From positions 1-31,208 of IMG/VR virus record IMGVR_UViG_3300046170_000012: 31,208 bases of DNA; one strand, given 5' to 3'. The translations under genes were made by a program, and so were the position numbers. This DNA is from a virus. The notes below the pieces were generated by a model that ran no database searches, was not told where the DNA came from, and saw only the letters and a list, made by a program, of their open reading frames with translations. Every line of letters starts with the position of its first letter. Position 1 is the stretch's first letter. Shown one piece after another: positions 15,125-23,849 of the stretch.

Positions 15125-16543
15125 ATGGCAATAGAACAATTAGGTGAATCTTTACTAGCTCAAGCTAGAAGTAAAAATAAAAAAGCAAAAAAGAAAGCTA
15201 AATTATTTACAGGTCTTATGTTAGGTGTTCAAGGAGCTAACTTATTATTACGAAGACAAGCTAAAAAAAGAGCAGATGAGTTTTGGAAAAGTAACCAAGG
15301 AGTTCTTAATCAAAGAGCTTCTCAATTTGAAGAAGGTGTAAAGTTTTGGGACGGTCACAGAAGTTTAATGAAAACTTATGGCTCTACAGGACAAGACGAT
15401 TGGAAAACTGCTAAGAAACAAGAGCTATATGATGATTATATTAAAAGAGATTTAGGAGGAGTAAAACCTACTACTGCTACAGACTTAGCAAACTTTAAAA
15501 AGAATGTTGATTCTAAAATTAAAGATGATTTATTAGCATATGAACAAAAATTAAATTCTTATAGTAATTTTAAAAACATTTCAACTACTGCAAGAGAAAA
15601 ATCTAAAACGGCTTATGTTAATATTTTACGTGATAAACTAGAAAAAAGTGCTGATACAATTACTAAAAATGATAATGTAGGAAATTGGCTACTTTCTCAA
15701 GTGGGTATTAGAAAAAAAGCAGATATGCAAACTACTAATATATTAGGAGGAGGGTCTATCTTAACAGCAGGTGGTTTATCTTCAGAAGAAAGAAAGCAAT
15801 TATTAAAAGACTTTGAAGAGTCTGCTTTATTAGATAAAGATATAGCTGAAGCAAAAGTTATGTCTCAATATCAACCTATGACACAAGAAGAAATACAATC
15901 TTACATGCCTAAAGGAACTACTTCTGTAAAACCTATAAATAGTCATGCTACTTCTTTTGGAAAAGCTTTGTCAGAAGACCCTACTAGAAGACAAGAAAGT
16001 TTATTAAATGAATATAGATATACATATAACGAAAAAGAAGGACAAACTGTTAGAAAAATATATGAATCTATTGCAGAAGAAAGTATACAAAAAGCAACAA
16101 TTTTTTATAATGATGTACTTACGGTTTCAAGAGATTTACAATTAGCATATGAGGAAGACCCTAACACAACTGATGTTAAAGATGCTGAATATTTTGTGGA
16201 TTTAGCAGTTAAAGAAGTTATTGGCACAACTTCAAAAGATAGAGCAGGAGAAAATTTTAATCTACAAACTACAATGATATCAGTAACTGCTAGTAACGGA
16301 ACAACTGCAGAAGTACCAGCAGGTGCTATTGTTTCTCAATTTGAAAATATTGAAACTAAAGAAGAAGCAATGAAAGAGTTAAATGTTTATAAAGAAATGG
16401 CTAAAGGACAACCAGAACTTATAAATTATTTAGAAAAATTAGTTAGGGATATGTTTAAAGATAAAGAACCTAATCCATTAGCTAAAGGCTCTTCTTTTTT
16501 TCAGTACAATAAAGAATTTATGAAAAATCCTTTAGGCGGTTAA
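15125..16543 (+). CDS. Probable internal virion protein
   Basis: A 472-residue, Lys/Glu-rich, mostly helical protein. The start is highly basic (residues 16-27, K-N-K-K-A-K-K-K-A-K) followed by a short hydrophobic stretch, then long charged helices to the C-terminus. It starts one base after the preceding stop and ends three bases before the next gene. No enzymatic motif is visible. In T7-like order the two or three genes before the giant ejection protein are internal core proteins (gp14/gp15 positions), and I assign it there by size, composition and synteny only. Confidence 0.6.
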   Translation: MAIEQLGESLLAQARSKNKKAKKKAKLFTGLMLGVQGANLLLRRQAKKRADEFWKSNQGVLNQRASQFEEGVKFWDGHRSLMKTYGSTGQDDWKTAKKQELYDDYIKRDLGGVKPTTATDLANFKKNVDSKIKDDLLAYEQKLNSYSNFKNISTTAREKSKTAYVNILRDKLEKSADTITKNDNVGNWLLSQVGIRKKADMQTTNILGGGSILTAGGLSSEERKQLLKDFEESALLDKDIAEAKVMSQYQPMTQEEIQSYMPKGTTSVKPINSHATSFGKALSEDPTRRQESLLNEYRYTYNEKEGQTVRKIYESIAEESIQKATIFYNDVLTVSRDLQLAYEEDPNTTDVKDAEYFVDLAVKEVIGTTSKDRAGENFNLQTTMISVTASNGTTAEVPAGAIVSQFENIETKEEAMKELNVYKEMAKGQPELINYLEKLVRDMFKDKEPNPLAKGSSFFQYNKEFMKNPLGG

Positions 16544-16546
16544 ATT

Positions 16547-19500
16547 ATGGAAGTAAGTGAAATTTTATTTAATAGAATTAAAACTCTTCAAGATTTACAG
16601 ACTTCTGAAAATACTGAAACTGAAGAAGAAAAAAGAAAAAGAGAAGAAGAAGAAAGAAAAAAAAGAGAACAAGAACTTTTAAATTCTTTACAAATATCTC
16701 AGGAACAAAAAGAACCTGTTGAAATACTAGAAAAAACTTTACCTTCATCAGAGCAAGAAAAATCTTATGTGTCTGATACTTTATTTAATAAAATAAAAGT
16801 GCTTGAAGAGCAAGAAGATTTAGATGTTGACTATACTAAACTAAGCGATAAAATAAGTACAACTAGAAAAATACAGTATGGTGCTAGGCAAGAACCTATG
16901 ATTGCTGGTAGTGCTTTTAGACTTTTAAAAGCTGGAGTAGCTGCTATTTCTCCTAATGAAACTTTTAACGAAGCTGTAAAGAGAATAGAATCTGAAAGAC
17001 AAGAAGAAATATTAAAAGATTATCCAGAGTTTAGAGGTAAAAAAGAAGACTTAACAGTCGTAAGTGGAAGAATGGGTACTGCTATTTCAGACCCTGTTAC
17101 TTTTTTTATTCCTTGGGCTAAAGTTGCCAAAGCTGGTAAAATAACTAGTATGGCTACTGGAGCTGCTGTAGCATCTACAGATGCAGCGTTACGTGAAAAA
17201 ACTTTATACGGAGATGTAAGTCTTGGATATGTTGGACTTAGTGCTGTATTAGGAGGAGCAAGTTCTGGATTAGGAGATGTTGTAGCTAGAAGATTAAATG
17301 TAAAAAGTAATCCAGAAAAAGTATTAACTATTGATGAAAAAGGTAATAAAGTATTACAAGATTTAAAAAGTACAGACTTACCTATGGTAGGTCCTTTACC
17401 TAAAGAAATACAAGAATCATTAAAAGAAATTTCAGAAGAAACATATATTATTAGTATGCCTTTCATTAATTCTTTTAAAGATGATGTAAGTTTTTTAGGT
17501 CAGAAATATACTGAAAAAGATTTAGCACTTAGTGAAATTCGTAGATTAACAGATGAATTAAAATCAAGTGGTAATATAAAAAAATTAGAAGATATAAAAC
17601 AAGCTAATATTATACAAGGAAATTTTCCTTTTAGTTTAGATGGTAAAATATCTAATCCTTCTAGAACAATAAAACTTTCACAATTAGAAGTTATAAAAAA
17701 GAAAAGAGAATTGTTAGATTATCAAAAACAATTACTTGTTACTCAAAAAGAAATAGATGATTTATTATTTGTAAAGACTCCAAAAAACATTGCAAATGTA
17801 GGGTTTGCTTCATTAATACAAGCTCAAAAAGCAGGAGTACTTGAAGGCTCTATGGGAAATAACTTAGTAAGAGCTATGTTACACGAAACAGTTCGTCCAC
17901 TTATGGGTGCAGGAATTGGAGGAAGCATAGCTTTAATTTCTTCAGATGGTTCAGATGATGATGCTTTAAATAATATGATTATTACTGGAGCTGTTTTAGG
18001 TTTTATGGGTAAAAGAATAGAAAACAGTTCTTATAAAATAAAACCTAGTGTAATGTCAGCTTTTAAAAATGAGTCTGAAAAAATTGTTAGAAGAAATTGG
18101 AGAACATATTTAAAACAATTATTAGCTGGTGGTAATGCAATGAAGGGTATGGCTATGAGTACACCTGTTCAACAATTTACAAGAGACACTTTAAAAATTC
18201 ATACAACTAGACTTGCAGCAGATGATGTTGTAGGAGATTCAGTAGAGTCTTTAATGCAAAGCAGTCAAGATTTTTATAGAAAAGCTTTATATGATATTAC
18301 AGGTCTTGCAGATGATGCTACTGTAATGGCAGCAGGTAGAATAGTACAACAAAAAGACATGCCTTCTACTTCTAAATTTACTTTTTTAGAAAAAGGAGAT
18401 TTACAAAATAAAGAAGCTTTAAAAATGGCTAACAAGCTAATTTCTTTAAACAACTCTTTTGAAAAATATGTTTCTAAAACAGGAGTTATTTATAGAAAAC
18501 AAGAAGCTTATGGTCTTACTCAAATTATAGACGAAGAAGCTGTTAAAAGATTGGGTAGAGAAGAAGCTATTGAAATATTATCAGGTTCTTTTAAAATACA
18601 AGCTAAGAATAGTCCTACAAATCCTAGGAATATAACAGATGAAAAAGCTAGAAAAATTGCAGAAAATTATTTAAACAAATCAGATGCTGTTAGAAGACAA
18701 GCTATTATAGATTCAGATGAGTTAGAAAAACAAATATCAAAAACTGTTAAAGGAGCTGCAGGTAAAGCTGATGAAGGTACTCTTATTAGTAGTGCTAGGT
18801 TTTTTCAAAATGAAAGAACTTTGTACGACCAAGAAGCTAGAGCAGCAGCTAAAAAATTATTTATTCAAGACCCGGAATATACTAACATTCAACTTTTTGA
18901 AAATACCATTCCTGTAGCAGAGTTTGCTAGAAGATATGGTCCAAATGGACAAGGATTAAAAAAAGTAGTTGAAGATATTAAAACATATTATAGTAAGTTT
19001 GGAGATATAACAGCTAATAACGGTTTAAAAAATTTAGTTCAAACCGATATAAAACAAGTATCAGATACTGTTAATTCTCTTTTTAAAGTTCACGGAATAA
19101 GTTCTGCAAGAGGAGGGGAAGGACTTAAAACTACTGTATTAGCTTTACAAACTTTATTATCTACTACTAAACTTACAAAAGTTGCACTGCCTTCTTTAGG
19201 AGACACTATTCAAGTAATGAATAATAGCGGATGGAGTGCAGCTTTTAATTCTTTTGTATTACAAATGAGACAGAAAGGATTAACTGCAAGTAAACCTTCT
19301 GCTTCTTTAGCACAAAGAACCTCTAATGATTATGATGGTTTGTTAGGAAGAACATTTACAAATAGAAGATATAATGGTGCTTTACAAAGAGAACTTAGTG
19401 ATTTTTCAATGTCAGGCACTACTCAAAATCAAAAAAGACTTCTTAAATTTCAAGAAAAGTTTTTTGAGACTGTGCAGTTAGGACGTATTACTAGATATGC

Positions 19501-20461
19501 TAGAGAGTTTGCTTTTGATGCGGGTGCTTTTAGAGCTTTTGATTTAGGCAAACAAACAAAATTTAGTACAGTAAGGAAAAGAGAACTAAGCGAATTAGGG
19601 TTAAGTGTAGCAAATGTTAAATATTTAGGTAAATTTAAAAGCATGGACGAAGCTTATGCAGATGCTGCAGGTAAAGTATTTTTAGAAAGAGCAGGAAGAA
19701 AAGCTTCTGCTAGAGATGCTATTATACCTGAATTTGGAAATAGAAGATTATTTTCTCAGTCTAATGACCCAATGATTAAATTTGCAGGTAGTTTTTTATC
19801 TTGGGCGCAAGGTAAAGCACAACAAACAAATGGATTAGTTAGAAGAATAGAAGACGGAGATGCTAAATTAGCTGTTTTAATAATGGCAAGTTTACCTATG
19901 TATGCAACTATAAGACAAGCTCAAATAGGAATGAACCCTAATAAAAAATATAGAGATGAAATGGGTAAACCTTTTGAAAACGAAGAAAACTTTAAAAAAA
20001 TGATTGGAGATACAGTTATGTTTTCTGGTAATGTTCCTTGGTGGATAGATAAACTTGTTCAAAATATTAGATATACACAATCTAGTGCTATAGAAAATAT
20101 ATATCCTATTGTAGGTTTATTACAAGATTTTATATCTGGAGCAGTTGATGTAGTAACTGGTAAGCCTAGAGAAGGAGGAGTAGAGATTTTTGAAACTGTA
20201 ACTCCTTTTGGTAAGGAACTTACTAGAAGAGAAGAAGTAGGAGAAGCAATAGGATTAGATAGTAGTATTTATGAAGAAGCTAAAATACAAGATAAAGATA
20301 TTATAGCTAGACCAACTTACGCAACAGGAGGACTAGTAGAGGGTAAAGACGATGTACCCTACACAAAAGAAAATCCAGCTAATAGAGTTGACCCTTTTAC
20401 AGGACAACCTTACTCATCACAAATGGAGGAATTAGGATTAAATGTTTTTCAAGAAAAATAA
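16547..20461 (+). CDS. Giant internal virion/ejection protein (gp16-like position)
   Basis: A 1304-residue protein, the largest in the window, in the slot of T7 gp16 (about 1318 residues). The N-terminus is a charged coiled coil (E-E-E-K-R-K-R-E-E-E-E-R-K-K-R-E at about 26-41). Hydrophobic Gly/Ala stretches that could insert in membranes lie at about 215-240 and 440-490. I see no lytic transglycosylase motif at the N-terminus, unlike T7 gp16. The C-terminal 45 residues (T-G-G-L-V-E-G-K-D-D-V-P-Y-T, then N-R-V-D-P-F-T-G-Q-P-Y) match an ending I know from marine podovirus internal proteins. It would form the ejection conduit. Its last 20 bases overlap the lysozyme gene. Confidence 0.7.
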   Translation: MEVSEILFNRIKTLQDLQTSENTETEEEKRKREEEERKKREQELLNSLQISQEQKEPVEILEKTLPSSEQEKSYVSDTLFNKIKVLEEQEDLDVDYTKLSDKISTTRKIQYGARQEPMIAGSAFRLLKAGVAAISPNETFNEAVKRIESERQEEILKDYPEFRGKKEDLTVVSGRMGTAISDPVTFFIPWAKVAKAGKITSMATGAAVASTDAALREKTLYGDVSLGYVGLSAVLGGASSGLGDVVARRLNVKSNPEKVLTIDEKGNKVLQDLKSTDLPMVGPLPKEIQESLKEISEETYIISMPFINSFKDDVSFLGQKYTEKDLALSEIRRLTDELKSSGNIKKLEDIKQANIIQGNFPFSLDGKISNPSRTIKLSQLEVIKKKRELLDYQKQLLVTQKEIDDLLFVKTPKNIANVGFASLIQAQKAGVLEGSMGNNLVRAMLHETVRPLMGAGIGGSIALISSDGSDDDALNNMIITGAVLGFMGKRIENSSYKIKPSVMSAFKNESEKIVRRNWRTYLKQLLAGGNAMKGMAMSTPVQQFTRDTLKIHTTRLAADDVVGDSVESLMQSSQDFYRKALYDITGLADDATVMAAGRIVQQKDMPSTSKFTFLEKGDLQNKEALKMANKLISLNNSFEKYVSKTGVIYRKQEAYGLTQIIDEEAVKRLGREEAIEILSGSFKIQAKNSPTNPRNITDEKARKIAENYLNKSDAVRRQAIIDSDELEKQISKTVKGAAGKADEGTLISSARFFQNERTLYDQEARAAAKKLFIQDPEYTNIQLFENTIPVAEFARRYGPNGQGLKKVVEDIKTYYSKFGDITANNGLKNLVQTDIKQVSDTVNSLFKVHGISSARGGEGLKTTVLALQTLLSTTKLTKVALPSLGDTIQVMNNSGWSAAFNSFVLQMRQKGLTASKPSASLAQRTSNDYDGLLGRTFTNRRYNGALQRELSDFSMSGTTQNQKRLLKFQEKFFETVQLGRITRYAREFAFDAGAFRAFDLGKQTKFSTVRKRELSELGLSVANVKYLGKFKSMDEAYADAAGKVFLERAGRKASARDAIIPEFGNRRLFSQSNDPMIKFAGSFLSWAQGKAQQTNGLVRRIEDGDAKLAVLIMASLPMYATIRQAQIGMNPNKKYRDEMGKPFENEENFKKMIGDTVMFSGNVPWWIDKLVQNIRYTQSSAIENIYPIVGLLQDFISGAVDVVTGKPREGGVEIFETVTPFGKELTRREEVGEAIGLDSSIYEEAKIQDKDIIARPTYATGGLVEGKDDVPYTKENPANRVDPFTGQPYSSQMEELGLNVFQEK

Positions 20462-20915
20462 TAAATTAGATATAAAACTTTGCAAAGCTGAAATAAAGAG
20501 ACACGAAGGTGAAGTGTTAGAAATTTATATGGATAGTCTAGGCTATAAAACTTTAGGAGTTGGACACCTTTGCCAACCTAACGACCCGGAATATGATTGG
20601 GAAGTTGGTACACCTGTTACCCAAGAAGTTGTAGACATGTACTATGAGGATGACTTTGAAAAGCACTATAAGGAAACCATACATGTCTTTGGAAGCGAGG
20701 AAGACTTTGAAAAGTTACCAGAAGTTATACAGAGAGTGTTAGTCAACATGTGTTTTAATCTAGGTGGTACAAGACTTTCAAAGTTTCGTAACATGTTAAA
20801 AGCTTGTAGAGAACATAACTGGAAAGAGATGTCTATACAAATGCAAGACAGTCGTTGGTATGGACAAGTTGGTAGAAGAAGTAAAGAATTACAAGAAATG
20901 GTATTAGGAGCCTGA
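20442..20915 (+). CDS. T4-type lysozyme (GH24 muramidase), endolysin
   Basis: A 157-residue glycoside hydrolase family 24 enzyme that cuts the MurNAc-GlcNAc bond of peptidoglycan. The catalytic triad has the exact T4 lysozyme spacing: E22 in R-H-E-G, D31 in Y-M-D-S-L-G and T37 in Y-K-T-L-G-V-G-H (E-9-D-6-T). No signal peptide or signal-anchor is present, so it should build up in the cytoplasm and need the holin encoded next to reach the wall. Its start lies inside the giant virion gene (20-base overlap), implying translational coupling in the late unit. Confidence 0.93.
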   Translation: MFFKKNNKLDIKLCKAEIKRHEGEVLEIYMDSLGYKTLGVGHLCQPNDPEYDWEVGTPVTQEVVDMYYEDDFEKHYKETIHVFGSEEDFEKLPEVIQRVLVNMCFNLGGTRLSKFRNMLKACREHNWKEMSIQMQDSRWYGQVGRRSKELQEMVLGA

Positions 20916-20916
20916 A

Positions 20917-21390
20917 ATGAAAGGATTATTAAAAAATATAGTTGGAGCTGTTGCACCTACATTAGGTACTGCCTTGGGCGGACCGATGGGAGGAATGGCA
21001 GCTAACATGATATCAGAAGTGTTAGGTGTTCCTAATACTCCAAAAGCTATAGAGAAAGGAATAGCAGAAGCTACACCTGAACAAATGTTAGAACTTAAAA
21101 AAGCTGAACAAGCTTTTGAAGTACAGATGAAAGAGCTTGAAGTAGATGTGTTTAAATTAGAAACACAAGATGGACAAGATGCTAGGAATAAGTTCAGTAA
21201 AGACTGGACAGCCCGTATCATGGGCATAGCTGTTGTAGGTGGTTTCATGGGATACATATTCCTTGTCACTCTACAACCACCAGAGCAGAACTCTGAAGCT
21301 CTTATAAACCTTGTACTTGGATACCTTGGTGGCTTGGCAAGTGCTGTTATATCTTTTTACTTTGGAGCTTCTAACACTTCTAAAGACTAA
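20917..21390 (+). CDS. Holin (3TM gene-transfer-release type)
   Basis: A 157-residue protein with an Ala/Gly-rich N-terminal hydrophobic stretch (about 6-36), an acidic helical middle (60-90), and two clear membrane segments near 100-120 (I-M-G-I-A-V-V-G-G-F-M-G-Y-I-F-L-V) and 128-150 (I-N-L-V-L-G-Y-L-G-G-L-A-S-A-V-I). The W-T-A-R-I-M-G segment before the second hydrophobic region is typical of the 3TM holins described for gene-transfer agents. The ATG follows the lysozyme stop by one base, with TAGGAG inside the lysozyme end. It should permeabilise the inner membrane and release the lysozyme. Confidence 0.85.
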   Translation: MKGLLKNIVGAVAPTLGTALGGPMGGMAANMISEVLGVPNTPKAIEKGIAEATPEQMLELKKAEQAFEVQMKELEVDVFKLETQDGQDARNKFSKDWTARIMGIAVVGGFMGYIFLVTLQPPEQNSEALINLVLGYLGGLASAVISFYFGASNTSKD

Positions 21391-21737
21391 TGGATGTAGT
21401 TCAAGTTATACAAGAGTTAGGTTTTCCTATAGCTGCTGCTGTAGGTTTAGGTATGTTTGTTTGGAAATTAATCAACAGAATTATTGATGGTATGGAAACA
21501 AAACTAGATACTCTTGATGATAAACTAAATGGTTCGTTAGATAACTTAGAAGATAGGTTAGGTACTAAGTTAGATTCACAACATGGCATACTTGTTGCAT
21601 TAATAGATAGAGTAAGAAGCTTAGATAATGAAATCATAAGACAAGATACTATGATTAAAACTATACTAGGTGTGCCACAATTAATTAACAGTGATAAGAT
21701 AGCAAAAGCAGACAGAGATGACCAACGAAAAGATTGA
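21390..21737 (+). CDS. Small membrane protein with coiled-coil tail in the lysis cassette
   Basis: A 115-residue protein with one N-terminal membrane segment (about residues 10-30, F-P-I-A-A-A-V-G-L-G-M-F-V-W-K-L-I) and a long heptad-like tail (L-D-T-L-D-D-K-L-N-G-S-L-D-N-L-E-D-R-L). It starts on the last base of the holin stop (TAATG). Topology resembles an inner-membrane spanin or a holin accessory protein. No typical o-spanin lipoprotein gene follows; the next lipoprotein encoded is the CsgG-like pore. Role inferred from topology and neighbours. Confidence 0.65.
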   Translation: MDVVQVIQELGFPIAAAVGLGMFVWKLINRIIDGMETKLDTLDDKLNGSLDNLEDRLGTKLDSQHGILVALIDRVRSLDNEIIRQDTMIKTILGVPQLINSDKIAKADRDDQRKD

Positions 21738-21900
21738 TAAGAAAATATTACAAGTAGTTAATCTTTCTCCAAGTGAATCTTGGATAGAAAAAATTGTAGA
21801 TATACATCCGATGAAACAAATTACTGTAGCTTCTATTGTACAAGTAGCAGTATTTGGATTTATGTTATTTATGTTTTGGATAAACGATAAAGCATTATGA
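21718..21900 (+). CDS. 60-residue single-span membrane protein
   Basis: A short protein with a charged N-terminal 32 residues and one strong membrane segment near the end (I-T-V-A-S-I-V-Q-V-A-V-F-G-F-M-L-F-M-F-W, about 35-54). It overlaps the previous gene by 20 bases and hands over to the csgF-like gene through an ATGA overlap (21897-21900). The chain of overlaps supports it as a real gene. Possible roles are a second holin/pinholin, an antiholin or a membrane accessory of the curli-like module. Nothing in the sequence decides between them. Confidence 0.6.
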   Translation: MTNEKIDKKILQVVNLSPSESWIEKIVDIHPMKQITVASIVQVAVFGFMLFMFWINDKAL

Positions 21901-22403
21901 AATTAAAACCAACATTTAAAAGTGAAAAAGCTTCAAGGAACTGCAAGTTTTGTATGTTCTTTTGGACTATGTTAATTATGTTTTGGTCTGTAGGAAGTAT
22001 TGCAGATGAGATAGTATTTAAGTTTAAGAGTCCTAGCTTTAACGGTGTGAACACTAGCTCACATTATCTTACTATTCAGAATCAAGAGTTCAACCGTAAG
22101 GCAGCTCTTAAAGCAGAGATAAAAGCTTTACAAGACCAGATAGAAAGAGATAAAGAAAATACAACTCTAGCAAGATTTATAAGAAACTTAGAGTCAAGAA
22201 TATACTCACAACTATCAAGACAGTTAGTAGAAAACTTGTTTGGTGAGGTTCCTTCTGATAGTGGTACATTAACTTTAGAAGGCAATACAATTGTTTATAA
22301 CGTGGAAGATGGAATAATAACTTTAACTATAACGGATAGTGATGGCAATACAACGACTATATCTTTGCCTGTTGGTAACTTTTACTTTCTAGTTGTGCAG
22401 TAG
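21897..22403 (+). CDS. csgF: CsgF-like curli assembly factor
   Basis: A 168-residue exported protein. A basic N-region (1-19) and hydrophobic segment (20-34) end at G-S-I-A-D-E, a likely signal-peptidase site. The mature start I-V-F-K-F-K-S-P-S-F-N-G parallels E. coli CsgF T-F-Q-F-R-N-P-N-F-G-G, the part that inserts into the CsgG pore. A helical linker (about 65-110) follows, then a beta end (I-T-L-T-I-T-D-S-D-G-N-T-T-T-I-S-L) like the CsgF C-terminus (L-Q-L-N-V-T-D-R-K-T-G). It is about 30 residues longer than E. coli CsgF, mainly a charged coiled-coil insert. If the extra T at 22380-22383 is removed, it ends as P-V-G-N-F-T-F just before base 22393. CsgF holds curli subunits at the CsgG exit on the cell surface. 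Confidence 0.82.
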   Translation: MKLKPTFKSEKASRNCKFCMFFWTMLIMFWSVGSIADEIVFKFKSPSFNGVNTSSHYLTIQNQEFNRKAALKAEIKALQDQIERDKENTTLARFIRNLESRIYSQLSRQLVENLFGEVPSDSGTLTLEGNTIVYNVEDGIITLTITDSDGNTTTISLPVGNFYFLVVQ

Positions 22404-23197
22404 TACAAGAGAGTGGAGATTTAGTTTTAACTAAAAAAGTCCAGTCTAGTTCTACATTAGATTTACAATCAGAAGAGTTAAGGAATTTACCACCAGCACA
22501 AATAAGACCAACGATAGCTATATACCCTAATAGCTTTAGAGATTTAACAGGTCAGAGAAGAAGCAACAGTACCTTTGCTTTGTTTAGTACTGCTGTAACA
22601 CAAGCACCTGAAGCTTTTCTTATTAGAGCTTTTAAGCATACAGCAGGTGGAAAGTTTTTTAGAGTTGTAGAACGTGTAGGTTTAGATGACCTAACAAAAG
22701 AAAGACAACTCATACGTAGTACACGTAAAGATTTTAAAGAAGATAATAAGATGCAACCACTATTATTTGCAGGGTTGTTAGTCCAAGGTGGAGTAATTAG
22801 TTATGAAGCTAATTTAAAATCTGGAGGTAGTGGTGCAAGATACCTTGGTATAGGTACAAGTAAACAGTTTAGGGAAGACACAGTTACTATATCTTTAAGG
22901 TTAGTATCTGTATCTACCGGTGAAGTTCTTATGGAAACATTAGTATCCAAAAGCATTTTATCTACAAGTGTTTCTCAAGATGTATTTCGTTTTATTGAGA
23001 CTGGCACAGAGCTAGTAGAAATAGAGGGTGGTATATCAGAGAACGAAAGTGTTTCAATAGCTTTACAAAAAGCTGTAGAGACTGGAGTATTAAATATAAT
23101 CAATATTGGAATAGAGAGAGGCTATTGGAAATATGAACAAAATAAAATTATTAAGCCTAGTTGTGATGACGAGTGCATCGCTGCTATACGGGGCTGA
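22342..23197 (+). CDS. csgG: CsgG-like outer-membrane curli secretion pore (lipoprotein, frameshifted at its start)
   Basis: The body from 22379 on is a clear CsgG: L-K-S-G-G-S-G-A-R-Y-L-G-I-G, V-S-T-G-E-V-L, S-I-L-S-T-S-V-S-Q-D-V-F-R-F-I-E and A-V-E-T-G-V ... I-E-R-G-Y-W all have direct E. coli counterparts. The frame is open back to 22379 and includes L-L-S-S-C, a lipobox, but has no ATG there. From ATG 22342 another frame gives M-A-I-Q-R-L-Y-L-C-L-L-V-T and joins the lipobox exactly if one T of the TTTT at 22380-22383 is removed. The repaired protein is 284 residues (E. coli CsgG 277) with lipidated Cys18. TTG 22580 is the only simple start but would delete the signal and the first strands. 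CsgG is a nonameric pore for curli subunits. Confidence 0.85.
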
Positions 23198-23849
23198 CAA
23201 CGAAATATACATAGACCAATCAGGTGCTACGTTTAATCTAGATGCTGAACAGTTAGGTTCAGGTAACATCATAGGTGGAGCAGATGCAATTGCTGGTACT
23301 ATGACTGCACTAGACTTAGATGGTGGTACACAAACTATTGATATTAATCAAATAGGTTCAAACAATAAGTTCTTAGGAGATATTACTGCTGATAACTTTG
23401 TAGGTTTTTGGGAGTTTGATGGTTCTACTAACGTGTTTAATGTACAGATAGACCCTACTAATACTTATGGTGCTGATGGTTCTAATGTTAATGTAGATGT
23501 AACAGGTGGTACAAACACTTTTACACTTGATTTAGCTACAACATCTTTAGCAAGTAACGCAGATATTGATTGGATTATTAGTGGAGATGGTAACACTTTT
23601 GATTTTAATATCAATAACGCTGATGCAACAAATGATGTAAATGTAGACGGTGACGATAATACTCTAAACTTTACAGGTCAAGGCTATGCAGGTGGTTACT
23701 TTAAGTTAAATCAAACAGGCAATTCTAGAACATTTAACATACAACAACTGAGTACTTTAGACAATGACTGGTTACAAATTACATCTGATGGTTCTAGTGG
23801 CACTATTTGTGTCATTCAAAACGATGGGGGAACAGCAGTCGGTTGCTAA
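23133..23849 (+). CDS. Secreted curlin-repeat protein (CsgA/CsgB-like candidate)
   Basis: A 238-residue protein with a clear signal peptide (K-I-K-L-L-S-L-V-V-M-T-S-A-S-L-L-Y-G-A, cut after about residue 21). The mature part is Asn/Asp/Gly/Thr-rich with strand-turn repeats. Two match the curlin pattern well (I-Y-I-D-Q-S-G-A-T-F-N-L and I-D-I-N-Q-I-G-S-N-N-K-F), and five or six weaker ones follow (such as F-K-L-N-Q-T-G-N-S-R-T-F-N-I-Q-Q). The C-terminus has two Cys (C-V-I-Q-N-D-G-G-T-A-V-G-C) that could form a disulphide. It starts inside the csgG-like gene (65-base overlap). It is probably the substrate of the CsgG pore and may polymerise. Many repeats lack the Gln, so amyloid formation is not certain. 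Confidence 0.72.
   Translation: MNKIKLLSLVVMTSASLLYGADNEIYIDQSGATFNLDAEQLGSGNIIGGADAIAGTMTALDLDGGTQTIDINQIGSNNKFLGDITADNFVGFWEFDGSTNVFNVQIDPTNTYGADGSNVNVDVTGGTNTFTLDLATTSLASNADIDWIISGDGNTFDFNINNADATNDVNVDGDDNTLNFTGQGYAGGYFKLNQTGNSRTFNIQQLSTLDNDWLQITSDGSSGTICVIQNDGGTAVGC

Noticed and set aside
22580-22582. TTG as the true start of the CsgG-like protein
   Set aside because: It would remove the lipobox and the conserved N-terminal strands, although the frame upstream to 22379 encodes CsgG-like sequence.
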